A stretch of DNA of 64,000 nucleotides. It comes from an uncultured Collinsella sp. (lineage in GTDB: Bacteria > Actinomycetota > Coriobacteriia > Coriobacteriales > Coriobacteriaceae). The notes beneath the pieces are model-generated. The model was not told the origin of the DNA, did not search any database, and was given only the letters and a program-made list of their open reading frames with translations. Numbering within the stretch: the first letter of the stretch is position 1; each line of letters opens with the position of its first letter. Positions 34,889 through 43,316 of the stretch are shown here, piece after piece. Location: NCBI GenBank assembly GCA_900768795.1, contig CAAGEH010000014.1:1-64000 (forward strand). Direction: 5' to 3'. The position numbers and the translations under genes are program-made.

Positions 34889-36118
34889 ATGCGCATGATC
34901 ATTCGCCTTGATCCCGCAAGCGTTGCCGATATGCTCGGTGGCGTTATCGGGGTGCTCGACGTCGATGTCGTTGCGTTTGATAATGCGGGAAAGCTCGTTT
35001 TTTCCAGCTTGCCCGATGATGACTACGGAGCGGGGGTCATTGCGTATCTGACCGATCATCTGAGTTCTGCGCGGGAGCAGGGTCGTTTGATTTTGAGGCG
35101 CGCGGGCAATGTGCTCACAATATATCCGCAGGTCAGGCGCATTAGAGGCAACGACCTCGCGATTTTTTCCATCCGCGTTAAGCCCGCACAGACCGAGCGT
35201 GCGGGCATAGCATGGCAAAACGCCGACGAGGTGCGTGCGGCGTACGAGTCGAGCGCGTTCGGGATCGTCGAGGGTAAAAGCGTCTCACCGTTGGTGACGG
35301 ATGCGTATGCCCGCGGGGTGCCGATCATGCTTGAGGGCGAGCCGGGTGCCGGAAAGACAGCGGCTGCTCAGCTGCTTTACCTGCAGGGAGATGCGGCTAA
35401 CGAACCGTTTGTTCACGTGTCGTGCGATGTGCTCAACGAGCGCAACTGGCGCCATCTGATCAAAAGTCCGGATTCACCGCTCTTCAACAACGGAATCACG
35501 CTCTATTTGAGTGGCTTGCAAGCGTTGGGTTCGCGTGCGGCATCGGAGCTGTTTGCCGCGATAGAGGATAGCGCCGCAGCGCAGCGCGCGCGCTTGCTGC
35601 TGTCGGGTAACGATGTGCCCGGCGGCGGTGAAAGCGACGCCGTCGCGCTCTTTGCCGAGCGTCTGCACGCGGCAGTGTGCGTTGTCACGCCGCTGCGCGA
35701 GCGGGGGAGTGTCGCGGATCGCGTCGCGCGTTATCTGGATTACCTTGTGCATGAGTTTGATACGCCGCCGCTTAAGCTGTCCGAGCGCGCGACGGAAAAG
35801 GTGGAGGCGTACGCGTGGCCGCGCAACTACATGCAGCTGCGCGAGGCTGCGGAGCGCTTATTCATCGTGGCGGGCAGAGATGGTGTGTCGGAGCTTGATG
35901 ATGCGAGTGTCGACGAGGTGCTCGCGCAGGAGGATGTGATCAGGTCCGCTACGTTTTCTACGCCCAAGCTCGACACCGACCTATTTGTATTACGACCTCT
36001 TGCCGACACCGAGCGCGATATCGCACGGCTTGTCGTCGACCATCTTGATGGCAACCGCACGCGTGCTGCGGAGGTCTTGGGCGTCAGCCGCACAACGCTC
36101 TGGCGCCTTCTTAAATAA
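34889..36118 (+). CDS. NtrC-like regulator with degenerate AAA+ domain and Fis-type HTH
   Basis: Sensor-like N-terminal domain (about 1-130, possibly PAS-like, RLDPASVADMLGGVIGVLDVDVVAF), then an AAA+ module with Walker A GEPGAGKTAAAQ near 150. The C-terminal Fis HTH reads LDGNRTRAAEVLGVSRTTLWRLLK in two helices. Two features of true sigma-54 activators are missing: there is no GAFTGA loop, and the Walker B position reads TLYLSGLQ in place of an Asp-Glu pair. It may bind ATP without hydrolysing it and act with the main sigma factor. The start is uncertain (34781, 34841 or 34889); the promoter at 34823 favours 34889 (409 aa). Target genes unknown. Confidence 0.75.
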   Translation: MRMIIRLDPASVADMLGGVIGVLDVDVVAFDNAGKLVFSSLPDDDYGAGVIAYLTDHLSSAREQGRLILRRAGNVLTIYPQVRRIRGNDLAIFSIRVKPAQTERAGIAWQNADEVRAAYESSAFGIVEGKSVSPLVTDAYARGVPIMLEGEPGAGKTAAAQLLYLQGDAANEPFVHVSCDVLNERNWRHLIKSPDSPLFNNGITLYLSGLQALGSRAASELFAAIEDSAAAQRARLLLSGNDVPGGGESDAVALFAERLHAAVCVVTPLRERGSVADRVARYLDYLVHEFDTPPLKLSERATEKVEAYAWPRNYMQLREAAERLFIVAGRDGVSELDDASVDEVLAQEDVIRSATFSTPKLDTDLFVLRPLADTERDIARLVVDHLDGNRTRAAEVLGVSRTTLWRLLK

Positions 36119-36137
36119 AAGCGTGCGGACATAAAGA

Positions 36138-36163
36138 GCGTGCAGACGGAATCGCCTGCACGC
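36138..36163. terminator. hairpin between convergent genes
   Basis: GCGTGCAG (36138-36145) pairs with CTGCACGC (36156-36163) with a 10-base loop. The T content after it is low on both strands, so it is a weak terminator candidate. Confidence 0.4.
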
Positions 36164-36214
36164 CTGTTCATGTACAGCCAGGGTTGTCTGGCCCTGCATT
36201 GCGGTGTCTGGGGG

Positions 36215-36736
36215 TTACTTGACGTATACCACGTTTTCGCGGCGCGGTTTTGCCTCTGTTGCCGGCGCATCGGAATATCCGAGAATGCAATGGCCGACGC
36301 CGCGCAGGCTGCCATCGGAGGGAAGGCCCCATTTGGCAAGCAGCTCACGACCCTCCTCGGACTCGAACTCCTCTTTTGCGCGGTGGATCCAGCACGATTC
36401 AACGCCGAGGGCGTGCGCTGCGTTCATCAGGTTGCCCATGGCGAGCGCGCCGTCTTCGACACAGGTGGGCACGCTCGAATCAACAAGTACGACGACGACT
36501 GCGTGAGCGCCATAGAAGGGGTCGATATCGGTGCCCATAATCTGCGCGTTCATGTGCGAGAGCTGAGCGACGGTTGCGGGGTCGGTTACGGCAACGAAGG
36601 TTACCGCTTGGCGGCCCATGCCGTTTGCGGCGAAGCGGCCCGCCTCGATGATTTTGGCGAGGGCGTCTTCGTCTACGGGCTTGTCGTTGTAGGAACGGCA
36701 GCTGCGACGCGTAAGCATAGTTTCGATTGCTTCCAT
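36215..36736 (-). CDS. nitroreductase family protein
   Basis: FMN-dependent NAD(P)H oxidoreductase fold. The N-terminal MLTRRSCRSYNDKPVDEDALAKIIEAGRF carries the flavin-phosphate-binding arginines, AANGMGRQAVTFVAV follows, and GALAMGNLMNAAHALGVESCWIH is the conserved dimer/cofactor segment. The C-terminal LGYSDAPATEAKPR is typical. ATG 36736 has SD AAAGGA five bases upstream; the frame remains open to 36838 without SD. Length 173 aa is short but normal for this subgroup. Substrate unknown. Confidence 0.9.
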   Translation of the reverse strand: MEAIETMLTRRSCRSYNDKPVDEDALAKIIEAGRFAANGMGRQAVTFVAVTDPATVAQLSHMNAQIMGTDIDPFYGAHAVVVVLVDSSVPTCVEDGALAMGNLMNAAHALGVESCWIHRAKEEFESEEGRELLAKWGLPSDGSLRGVGHCILGYSDAPATEAKPRRENVVYVK

Positions 36737-37022
36737 GGCGATCCTTTCAGTTGGGTTGTATCTTGATGAACGCTTGTCGGCGATGCGCGCCGGGCATGTT
36801 GTTTCCGGGCGCAGGCGCGGTTCGCACGGCGCGTACACCGTTGCTTATACCACTGAATAACAGCTGTGAACGCGTCGATTTTGCCTGCGGTATCCAGATA
36901 AAGATGAAATTGTTATGGGTCGCAGAATAATGTGCCCGCCCATCGGAAGCACCCGACCGCTCGCCTATCCCGGTAGCAAAATCGACATGGTTGTGGGTAA
37001 CGTTAAAGAACAAGCTTAATTG

Positions 37023-37041
37023 CTCGGGCGCAGCGCCCGAG
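37023..37041 (+). other. 5' leader hairpin before a hypothetical gene
   Basis: CTCGGGC (37023-37029) pairs with GCCCGAG (37035-37041), ending shortly before the SD of the next gene. The 36737-37060 gap is AT-richer in its centre and should hold two divergent promoters; none is convincing. Confidence 0.4.
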
Positions 37042-37060
37042 ATTCGAGAAGGGACCCGTC

Positions 37061-37366
37061 ATGTTTAATCCCGGAGCTGTAGTTAACTGTGATTTCGAGG
37101 GCTTTCTTAAGTTTTTGCGTAGTAAGACGCGCGCGTTTCTCAAGCTTGATGGTCATGATTACTACGTTACGCATACAGATGGCTTCTGGCGCGTGCAGGA
37201 TTGCGCGGCGCTCAATGAAAAGGGCCACTTCAGCGATTGCTCCGAGCTTGTGAACACGATGGCCGAGCTGGTCGAGCTTCCGTGGAAAGCGGGAAAGAGC
37301 ATTCACGACCTGTATAGCGATCTTGAGGTGCGCGAGGCTGTCGAACAGCTTGACACCGCCGCGTAG
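37061..37366 (+). CDS. hypothetical protein, 101 aa
   Basis: No family recognised. It is a small soluble protein of mixed alpha/beta composition: VVNCDFEGFLKFLRSKTRAF, then LKLDGHDYYVTHTDGFWRVQDCAALNE, which looks like two beta hairpins, then a helical C-terminal half with SIHDLYSDLEVREAVEQLD. No signal peptide or membrane segment. The start is well supported by GAGAAGGGAC upstream. It stands between the nitroreductase and an ABC exporter and has its own terminator-like hairpin, so it is probably monocistronic. Confidence 0.75.
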   Translation: MFNPGAVVNCDFEGFLKFLRSKTRAFLKLDGHDYYVTHTDGFWRVQDCAALNEKGHFSDCSELVNTMAELVELPWKAGKSIHDLYSDLEVREAVEQLDTAA

Positions 37367-37449
37367 ACGGAGCGCAACCACTGCTTGATTGGGATGCCGC
37401 GAGCTCCGTTTGACCTCTGTGCCGCGCATCGAAAACAAGACCCCCTGAT

Positions 37450-37488
37450 ATGCCGCCGGCGCCGTTCCATGTGCTGGCGGCATTCTTC
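37450..37488 (+). terminator. probable terminator after the 101-aa gene
   Basis: ATGCCGCC (37450-37457) pairs with GGCGGCAT (37476-37483), followed by a T-rich TTCTTCT. Confidence 0.5.
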
Positions 37489-37607
37489 TGCGGTTATGAA
37501 ACCGCCGTGCATGCGTCCGTCGTTCGCCAGGGCAGAACGTGCAGTTTAACGCGCTCTCGCGTAGACTGAGGATGGTAATAAATGGGTTCATGGATGGCAG
37601 GGGGCTT

Positions 37608-39344
37608 ATGCGGACGCTCGCTCGATTTCTTAAGCCGTATCGCGGATTAATTTTGCTTGTGCTGCTTGTTTCGCTGGTTGATAACGCGGGCACGTTGCTT
37701 GTGCCGACGATGCTTGCGAACATGATCAACACGGGCATCGAGTCGGGCAGCAGCGACTACATCCTGCGAAACGGCTTCATGATGCTGGGCGCTACTGCCA
37801 TGGCATCGGGTGGCGCTATCACGGGCAGCTATCTCGCGGCGCGTCTTGCCTCCCGCGTGTGCCGGGACCTGCGTAATGCCATCTACGAGAAATCGCTCGA
37901 ACTTTCCGCTGACGATTTCGGCAAGTTCGGAACGGGCGCCATGATCACGCGCACGCTCGGCGACATCAACGTGATTCAGCAGGCAATCGTGATGACCTGT
38001 CAGATGGTGCTGCCGGTGCCCGTGCTTTCGATTGTCGGCATCGTGCTGGCGTTTCGCATCGATTTTCAGATGGGGCTCATGCTTCTTGCCGCCGTTGTCG
38101 TTGTGCTCGTGCTTGCTGTGGTGACGGTGGGCAAGACCGCGCCCATTTTTATTCATCTCCAGGGTTTTATCGACCGCATGAACGTGGTGCTGCGCGAGAA
38201 CATCATCGGTGCCCGCGTGATCCGCGCATTTCGTCGTGAGCAGCGCGAAGAGGAACGTGAGGATCGCGTATTTACCGATTATGCGCAGAATGCCATTCGC
38301 GTGAACTACGTGTTCTCGGGGCTCGATTGCTCCTGTTTCTTTGTGATGAACATGGTCGAAGCGATGATAATCTGGCTCGGCGGCGATCGCGTCGGCGCGG
38401 GCGCTATCCAGATCGGCAGCATTTCCGCCGTGCTCGAGTACGCCATGCTCATCCTATTCTTTATCATGATGGCCCAGATGACGATGGTGACGATGCCGCG
38501 CGCCAAAGCGTGCCTTGACCGTGCGAGCGAGGTGCTGGGGACCGAGCCGAGTATCGCTGACGGTGCCCGCCGGCTTGACGCTTTTGATGCGGACTCCCAG
38601 ACGCCGGTGGCGGCTTTTGACCACATGAGCTTTAAGTTTGAGGATGCAGACGAGGACACGCTGCACGATCTCGATTTTTGCTGCCGAAAAGGGCAGACGA
38701 CGGCGGTTATCGGCTCGACCGGTTCGGGAAAATCGACGGTTGCCAAGCTGATGCTGCGCTTTCATGACGCGACGAGCGGACGCGTGATGCTCGGCGGTGT
38801 TGACGTGCGCGACCTGCCGCAAGATGAAGTGCGCGCACGTATCGGCTACGTGCCGCAAAAGGCGTGGCTCTTTTCGGGCACGGTCGCTTCGAATCTTCGG
38901 TTTGGCAAGCCCGATGCGACGGACGAGGAGATTCGCCACGCGCTCGGTGTCGCGCAGGCACAATTCGTTTATGGGCTCGAAGGCGGCATCAACGCTCCGG
39001 TTGCGCAGGGCGGTACCAACTTTTCAGGTGGTCAGCGTCAGCGTTTGGCCATTGCCCGCGCGCTGATCAAGCCGGCAGACCTCTATATCTTTGACGACAG
39101 CTTTTCGGCGCTCGACTTCAAGACCGATGCGGCGTTGCGGCATGCTCTGCAGAAGGAAATGAACGATGCCGCCATGCTGATTATCGCGCAGCGCGTCTCG
39201 ACGATTATGCATGCGGACCAGATTCTCGTGCTCAAGGATGGCAAGGTCGCGGGTCTGGGATGTCACGAGGACCTGATGGAAACCTGCGAGGTCTATCGCA
39301 AAATCGCTGATTCCCAGCTCAAAGGAGGTGACGCACATGAGTGA
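37608..39344 (+). CDS. heterodimeric ABC exporter, subunit 1 (degenerate-site half)
   Basis: Type IV ABC exporter half-transporter, 578 aa: six helices (about 10-300), then an ATPase. Walker A GSTGSGKST is near 367-375 and signature FSGGQRQR is canonical. Walker B ends IFDDSFSALD, so the catalytic glutamate is Asp, and the switch histidine is Gln (IIAQRVST). These changes mark the degenerate-site half of heterodimeric exporters. ATG 37608 follows AGGGGG at only three bases; the frame is open to 37539. It overlaps the second subunit gene by eight bases, so they are translated together. Likely a drug, lipid or peptide exporter. Confidence 0.9.
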   Translation: MRTLARFLKPYRGLILLVLLVSLVDNAGTLLVPTMLANMINTGIESGSSDYILRNGFMMLGATAMASGGAITGSYLAARLASRVCRDLRNAIYEKSLELSADDFGKFGTGAMITRTLGDINVIQQAIVMTCQMVLPVPVLSIVGIVLAFRIDFQMGLMLLAAVVVVLVLAVVTVGKTAPIFIHLQGFIDRMNVVLRENIIGARVIRAFRREQREEEREDRVFTDYAQNAIRVNYVFSGLDCSCFFVMNMVEAMIIWLGGDRVGAGAIQIGSISAVLEYAMLILFFIMMAQMTMVTMPRAKACLDRASEVLGTEPSIADGARRLDAFDADSQTPVAAFDHMSFKFEDADEDTLHDLDFCCRKGQTTAVIGSTGSGKSTVAKLMLRFHDATSGRVMLGGVDVRDLPQDEVRARIGYVPQKAWLFSGTVASNLRFGKPDATDEEIRHALGVAQAQFVYGLEGGINAPVAQGGTNFSGGQRQRLAIARALIKPADLYIFDDSFSALDFKTDAALRHALQKEMNDAAMLIIAQRVSTIMHADQILVLKDGKVAGLGCHEDLMETCEVYRKIADSQLKGGDAHE

Positions 39345-41238
39345 GTCCAAGCAGCTCTCCGCTGAGGAGATTTACAACGAGGAAGAGCGCGAGGAGCTTA
39401 AGCGCGAGCAAAAGCGGCTCGAGGACCTACGTGCTTCCGATAGCGAAAAGAACAAGGACCTCAAGCCTCGCAATACCAAGGAGACCGTGCGCCGCTTGTG
39501 GGCTGAGGCCGCCGATCAGCGCTGGCGTTTCGTGGTCGTCGTCATCAGTATTTGCATCTACACGGCGCTGTCGGTTGCGGCTCCTGCCTACTCGGCTCGT
39601 GTTATCGACCTTATTTGGAAAAACGTGCAGCTTGCACGTGCTGCAGGCAGCCTATTTGTGGTCTCGTGGAGCCATGTGGGCAAAGACATCTTGGTCTACT
39701 TTGGTATCTGGACTGCCGCGTGGGCGTTTTATACCGTGCAGAGTGTTTGCATGGCGAGTTTTGCCGAGCGCCTCAATCTTAATCTGCGCAATCGTATCGC
39801 CGCAAAGCTTAATCGCTTGCCGCTGAGCTTTTTTGACGGGCATAAGCCGGGCGAGATGGTAAGCCGTGCGACCAACGATCTCGACAAGATGAGTGAGGTC
39901 CTTCAGCGCGGCGTGCTCGCGCTCCTCACTGCTGTTGGCAGCATCGCCGGTTCGGTAATCATGATGTCAACGTTTAATGTTGAGCTCACACTGATCTTTC
40001 TTGCATTTTCAGCGCTTTCGGTCTTTCTCACCGTTTGGGTTTCGAAAAAGACGCGCGGTGCCGCTGCGCACAGGCAGGAACTCACGGGAAAGCTGACCGC
40101 TACCGTCGAGGAGGCATATAGTGGGCGCGTGGTGATCCGTTCGTTCAATCGCGAGGCGGCGAGCGCGGCGGAGGTTGCGGCTCAGTCGGCGGAACTCGCA
40201 GATGCAAGCTGCACTGCGGATTTTCTCACCAATGCGGTGGGCCCGGGCATTCGTTTTGTGAGCAGACTTTCACAGGTGGTTATCGCGGTCATGGGGTGCG
40301 CGCTGCTCGTGACAGGGCGTCTCACCGTCGGTACGTTCCAGGCGTTCTTCCAGTACATCTATGCGGCGGGCGAGCCGCTCACGCAGATGAGCTTCACGCT
40401 CAATTCGATGCAGAGCGCATTGGCGAGCGTCGAGCGTGTTTTTGATCTGCTGGATGAGAGTGAAATCGAGCCCGATCCGACCCCCGAGCTCGCGCGTAAT
40501 CCCGAGCGCGTCGAGGGCCATATCGTGTTTGAACACGTGCGTTTTGGCTACACGCCGGACAGGCCACTCATGAAAGATGTTTCGTTTGAGGCTAAGCCGG
40601 GGCAAAAAATCGCGATTGTGGGAACCACCGGAGCGGGCAAAACCACGCTTATCAATTTGCTCATGCGTTTTTACGAGATCGATGGCGGGCGCATTACACT
40701 CGATGGCGTGGATACGCATAGCATGACGCGTGCCGACCTGCGTTCGAATTTCGGCATGGTTCTGCAGGATGCATGGCTTTTTGATGGAACGATAGCCGAC
40801 AATATCGCTTACGGGTGCGAGGGCGCCTCGCGCGATGAGATTGTGACAGCAGCGCGCGCGGCCCAGGTCGACTTCTTTGTGCGCACGCTTCCTGCAGGTT
40901 ACAACACGCATGTGGCAAATGACTCAGAGAATATCAGTCAAGGTCAGCGTCAGCTGCTCACGATTGCTCGCGTTTTGCTCGCCAATCCCAAGATTTTGAT
41001 TCTGGACGAGGCGACATCGAGCGTGGATACGCGTACCGAGCAGGCGATTGACCGCGCGATGGATGCGCTCATGCGTGGACGTACGAGCTTTGTGATCGCG
41101 CACCGGCTTTCAACTATCGTCGACGCTGATCTGATTTTGGTGATGCGTGCAGGCAATATCATCGAGCAGGGTTCGCATGAGGAGCTGCTTGCTGCGGGCG
41201 GCGCTTACGCTTCGCTCTATCAGAGCCAGTTTGCGTAA
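39337..41238 (+). CDS. heterodimeric ABC exporter, subunit 2 (consensus-site half)
   Basis: Partner of the preceding subunit, 633 aa. It has a charged N-terminal extension of about 50 residues (EEREELKREQKRLEDL), six helices, then an ATPase with Walker A GTTGAGKTT, Walker B ILILDEATSSVD and H-loop IAHRLST, all canonical. Its signature reads ISQGQRQL rather than SGGQ. Thus its Walker motifs pair with the intact signature of subunit 1 to form the one competent ATP site. The start has SD AAAGGAGGTG. No clear terminator follows, though a GC hairpin lies at 41303-41326. Confidence 0.92.
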   Translation: MSESKQLSAEEIYNEEEREELKREQKRLEDLRASDSEKNKDLKPRNTKETVRRLWAEAADQRWRFVVVVISICIYTALSVAAPAYSARVIDLIWKNVQLARAAGSLFVVSWSHVGKDILVYFGIWTAAWAFYTVQSVCMASFAERLNLNLRNRIAAKLNRLPLSFFDGHKPGEMVSRATNDLDKMSEVLQRGVLALLTAVGSIAGSVIMMSTFNVELTLIFLAFSALSVFLTVWVSKKTRGAAAHRQELTGKLTATVEEAYSGRVVIRSFNREAASAAEVAAQSAELADASCTADFLTNAVGPGIRFVSRLSQVVIAVMGCALLVTGRLTVGTFQAFFQYIYAAGEPLTQMSFTLNSMQSALASVERVFDLLDESEIEPDPTPELARNPERVEGHIVFEHVRFGYTPDRPLMKDVSFEAKPGQKIAIVGTTGAGKTTLINLLMRFYEIDGGRITLDGVDTHSMTRADLRSNFGMVLQDAWLFDGTIADNIAYGCEGASRDEIVTAARAAQVDFFVRTLPAGYNTHVANDSENISQGQRQLLTIARVLLANPKILILDEATSSVDTRTEQAIDRAMDALMRGRTSFVIAHRLSTIVDADLILVMRAGNIIEQGSHEELLAAGGAYASLYQSQFA

Positions 41239-41371
41239 TGCGCGCGTTGGAGCATGTTGGACCTTGCTGGTTTTGCGGGCAAAGTTCGTCGGGGTGCTTT
41301 TTGCAGCGCGATGCGTTACGCGCTGCGCGGCGGCTTTGAGAGCGCTGTTTTTGAGGGCAGTATCTACCAGG

Positions 41372-42085
41372 CTATTTGGATGAATTTTGCTGCGCGAGCT
41401 CCACCACGAGCTTTTTGAGCTCGGTGACCTCTGCCTCGAGCTCCTTTACGCGGCGGGCGTTCTCAACGATATTTGCGCGGTTGCGCATGGAGGCCTCCTC
41501 GCCGGGGTCGGGCATGAACTCGCGGTGTTTCTTGGCATCGAAGTTGGCCTCGAACACGCGACATCCGTTGCGTTTGACGATGCGTCCGGGCACACCGACC
41601 ACGGTGCAATCGGATGGAACGTCCTTGACGACCACGGAGTTGCCGCCGATTTTGACGTTGTCGCCGATGGTGATGTTTCCGAGTACCTTGGCACCGGTTC
41701 CGACAGTTACGTTGTTGCCGAGCGTGGGGTGGCGCTTGCCCGTTTCATTGCCCGTGCCACCAAGCGTGACGCCCTGGTAGAGGGTGCAATTGTCGCCCAC
41801 GATGGTGGTTTCGCCGATGACAACGCCCATGGCATGGTCGATGAAGAAATGCTTGCCGATCTGTGCTGCGGGGTGAATCTCGACACCGGTCATGTGGCGT
41901 GTAAGCTGCGAGAGGAGGCGTGCAAGGCTTTTGCAGCCGTGGGTCCAGAGCCAATGCTCGGGAACATGGTTCCATTTGGCGTGAAGGCCGGGGTACGAGA
42001 GGAAGATGACGAGGCCGTTTTGCGCGGCAGGATCCTCGCGCTTGACGGTGGCGATGTCCTCGCGAATCGTGTTGATAAAGCTCAT
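41372..42085 (-). CDS. cysE: serine O-acetyltransferase
   Basis: Makes O-acetylserine from serine and acetyl-CoA, the carbon skeleton for cysteine. Residues 1-75 are the N-terminal helical domain (FINTIREDIATVKREDPAA). The left-handed parallel beta-helix follows with hexapeptide repeats, including GVEIHPAAQIGKHFFIDHAMGVVIGETT and TVGTGAKVLGNITIGDN. DH in FIDHAMG and the HPTLGNNV loop are catalytic and CoA-site elements. The last 50 residues form a heptad-rich coiled coil (VKELEAEVTELKKLVVELA), longer than usual and probably an oligomerisation add-on. ATG 42085 has SD GGGAGGG; the longer frame to 42184 is unsupported. 237 aa. Confidence 0.92.
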   Translation of the reverse strand: MSFINTIREDIATVKREDPAAQNGLVIFLSYPGLHAKWNHVPEHWLWTHGCKSLARLLSQLTRHMTGVEIHPAAQIGKHFFIDHAMGVVIGETTIVGDNCTLYQGVTLGGTGNETGKRHPTLGNNVTVGTGAKVLGNITIGDNVKIGGNSVVVKDVPSDCTVVGVPGRIVKRNGCRVFEANFDAKKHREFMPDPGEEASMRNRANIVENARRVKELEAEVTELKKLVVELAQQNSSK

Positions 42086-42429
42086 CTGCCGCCCTCCCAC
42101 AGCGCCGTGCGAATGCAATGCTCTTAAGTATAGCGAATCACTAGGATTAAAAAAGAGCATTGGCGCATTTGAGCGAAGTGCCATTCTTTGTTGTCGGAAC
42201 GGATGAAACGGGCTTTTCTCTGAATATTGCTGCCGCCCTTCGTTTCCCTGTCGCTATCTTCCCTTGCCCGATACGCCGTTTACGCTGCATTACCTGAAGG
42301 ATGACGATCGTGAGCTCGTAGTCATTTTTGATATCGAATGGTCTGCAGGCGACCCGTCAAAGCGCTTTTCGTCCTTCTAGTTTTCGAGTGACATATGTTA
42401 CTTATGCAAAGTTGCTGGTATATGGTTTG

Positions 42430-42451
42430 GAACGCCGCAAATGCGGCGTTC
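42430..42451 (+). promoter_or_regulatory. perfect 9-bp inverted repeat upstream of dedA
   Basis: GAACGCCGC (42430-42438), AAAT, GCGGCGTTC (42443-42451), followed by TATACT at 42469-42474, which would be a good -10 with no matching -35. The hairpin covers the -35 zone, so it may be an operator. Nothing else was recognised in 42086-42517. Confidence 0.45.
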
Positions 42452-42517
42452 TAGAGTTGTTGCGCCCGTATACTCTTGCCTCGGGCATGTTTGCGCCTTC
42501 AATACGGAAAGGTCTTT

Positions 42518-43168
42518 ATGGGTTTCATCAACTTCATCGCAGAACTGCTGCGCGACCCGCGCACCGCAATTGCGAGTTGGATCGCCGCCGGTCCGCTTAT
42601 GGCGTACGGTTGCGTCTTTATCATCATCTTTATTGAAACGGGCGTTGTGTTCTTCCCGTTCTTGCCGGGCGACTCGTTGCTGTTTGCGAGCGGCTTCTTT
42701 GCTCATAACGGTGGCTTCAACATTTTTGCGTTGCTCGGAGTTGCCTGGGCAGCGGCTATCTTGGGCGACCAGTGCAATTTTATGATCGGTCATTTCTTTG
42801 GCAGAAAGATCATCGCATCGGGCAAGGTGAAGGCCATGACGCCCGAGCGCATCGAGAAATCCGAGGCATTCCTCGATAAATGGGGCCACCTGGCCATCTT
42901 CCTGGGCCGCTTCTTCCCGTTTATTCGTACGTTTGTGCCCTTCATCGCCGGCATGGGCGGCATGCACTGGCGCAACTTTGTCGTCTTCAACGTGCTCGGC
43001 GGCGTGACGTGGTCGACGCTCTTTACGCTGCTGGGCTACTTCTTTGGCGGTATCCCCTTTGTGCAGGAACACTTTGAGCTGCTGATTGTCGGCATCGTCG
43101 CCGTGTCGATCATCCCGACGGTCGTTGGCCTTATCAAGGCCAAGTTGGGTAAGAAGAAGGCTGCATAG
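42518..43168 (+). CDS. DedA family membrane protein
   Basis: SNARE-associated/DedA-type integral membrane protein; family members act as phospholipid or undecaprenyl-phosphate flippases. Features: FIETGVVFFPFLPGDSLLF with the acidic and PGD motif near 38-52, then GVAWAAAILGDQCNFMIG, and the FLGRFFPFIRTFVPFIAGMGGM arginine motif near 129-150. C-terminal helices end in a Lys-rich tail. ATG 42518 has SD AAAGG; the in-frame upstream ATG at 42476 lacks one. Length 216 aa is typical. It is convergent with the SPFH cluster and insulated by a strong terminator. Confidence 0.92.
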   Translation: MGFINFIAELLRDPRTAIASWIAAGPLMAYGCVFIIIFIETGVVFFPFLPGDSLLFASGFFAHNGGFNIFALLGVAWAAAILGDQCNFMIGHFFGRKIIASGKVKAMTPERIEKSEAFLDKWGHLAIFLGRFFPFIRTFVPFIAGMGGMHWRNFVVFNVLGGVTWSTLFTLLGYFFGGIPFVQEHFELLIVGIVAVSIIPTVVGLIKAKLGKKKAA

Positions 43169-43221
43169 TATCTGCGTGCGAAAACCTGCGCGCTAACAGT
43201 TGCGCTACATAGCTCAAAACA

Positions 43222-43259
43222 AAACGGGATCCGTCGTTTGGAGTCGACGGATCCCGTTT
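43222..43259. terminator. bidirectional terminator between dedA and the SPFH operon
   Basis: A perfect 15-bp stem (43222-43236 with 43245-43259). The minus strand gains a T-rich tail from the CAAAACAAAA at 43215-43224. Confidence 0.85.
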
Positions 43260-43316
43260 GCGTTGGAGGGGGAGTGGGTGCGTGTAGCGTTTGGCAGCAA
43301 ACAGCGTGATGGCAAG

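Noticed and set aside
41303..41326. Hairpin as cysE terminator
   Set aside because: The stem is good, but on the cysE strand it is followed by A residues, not T.
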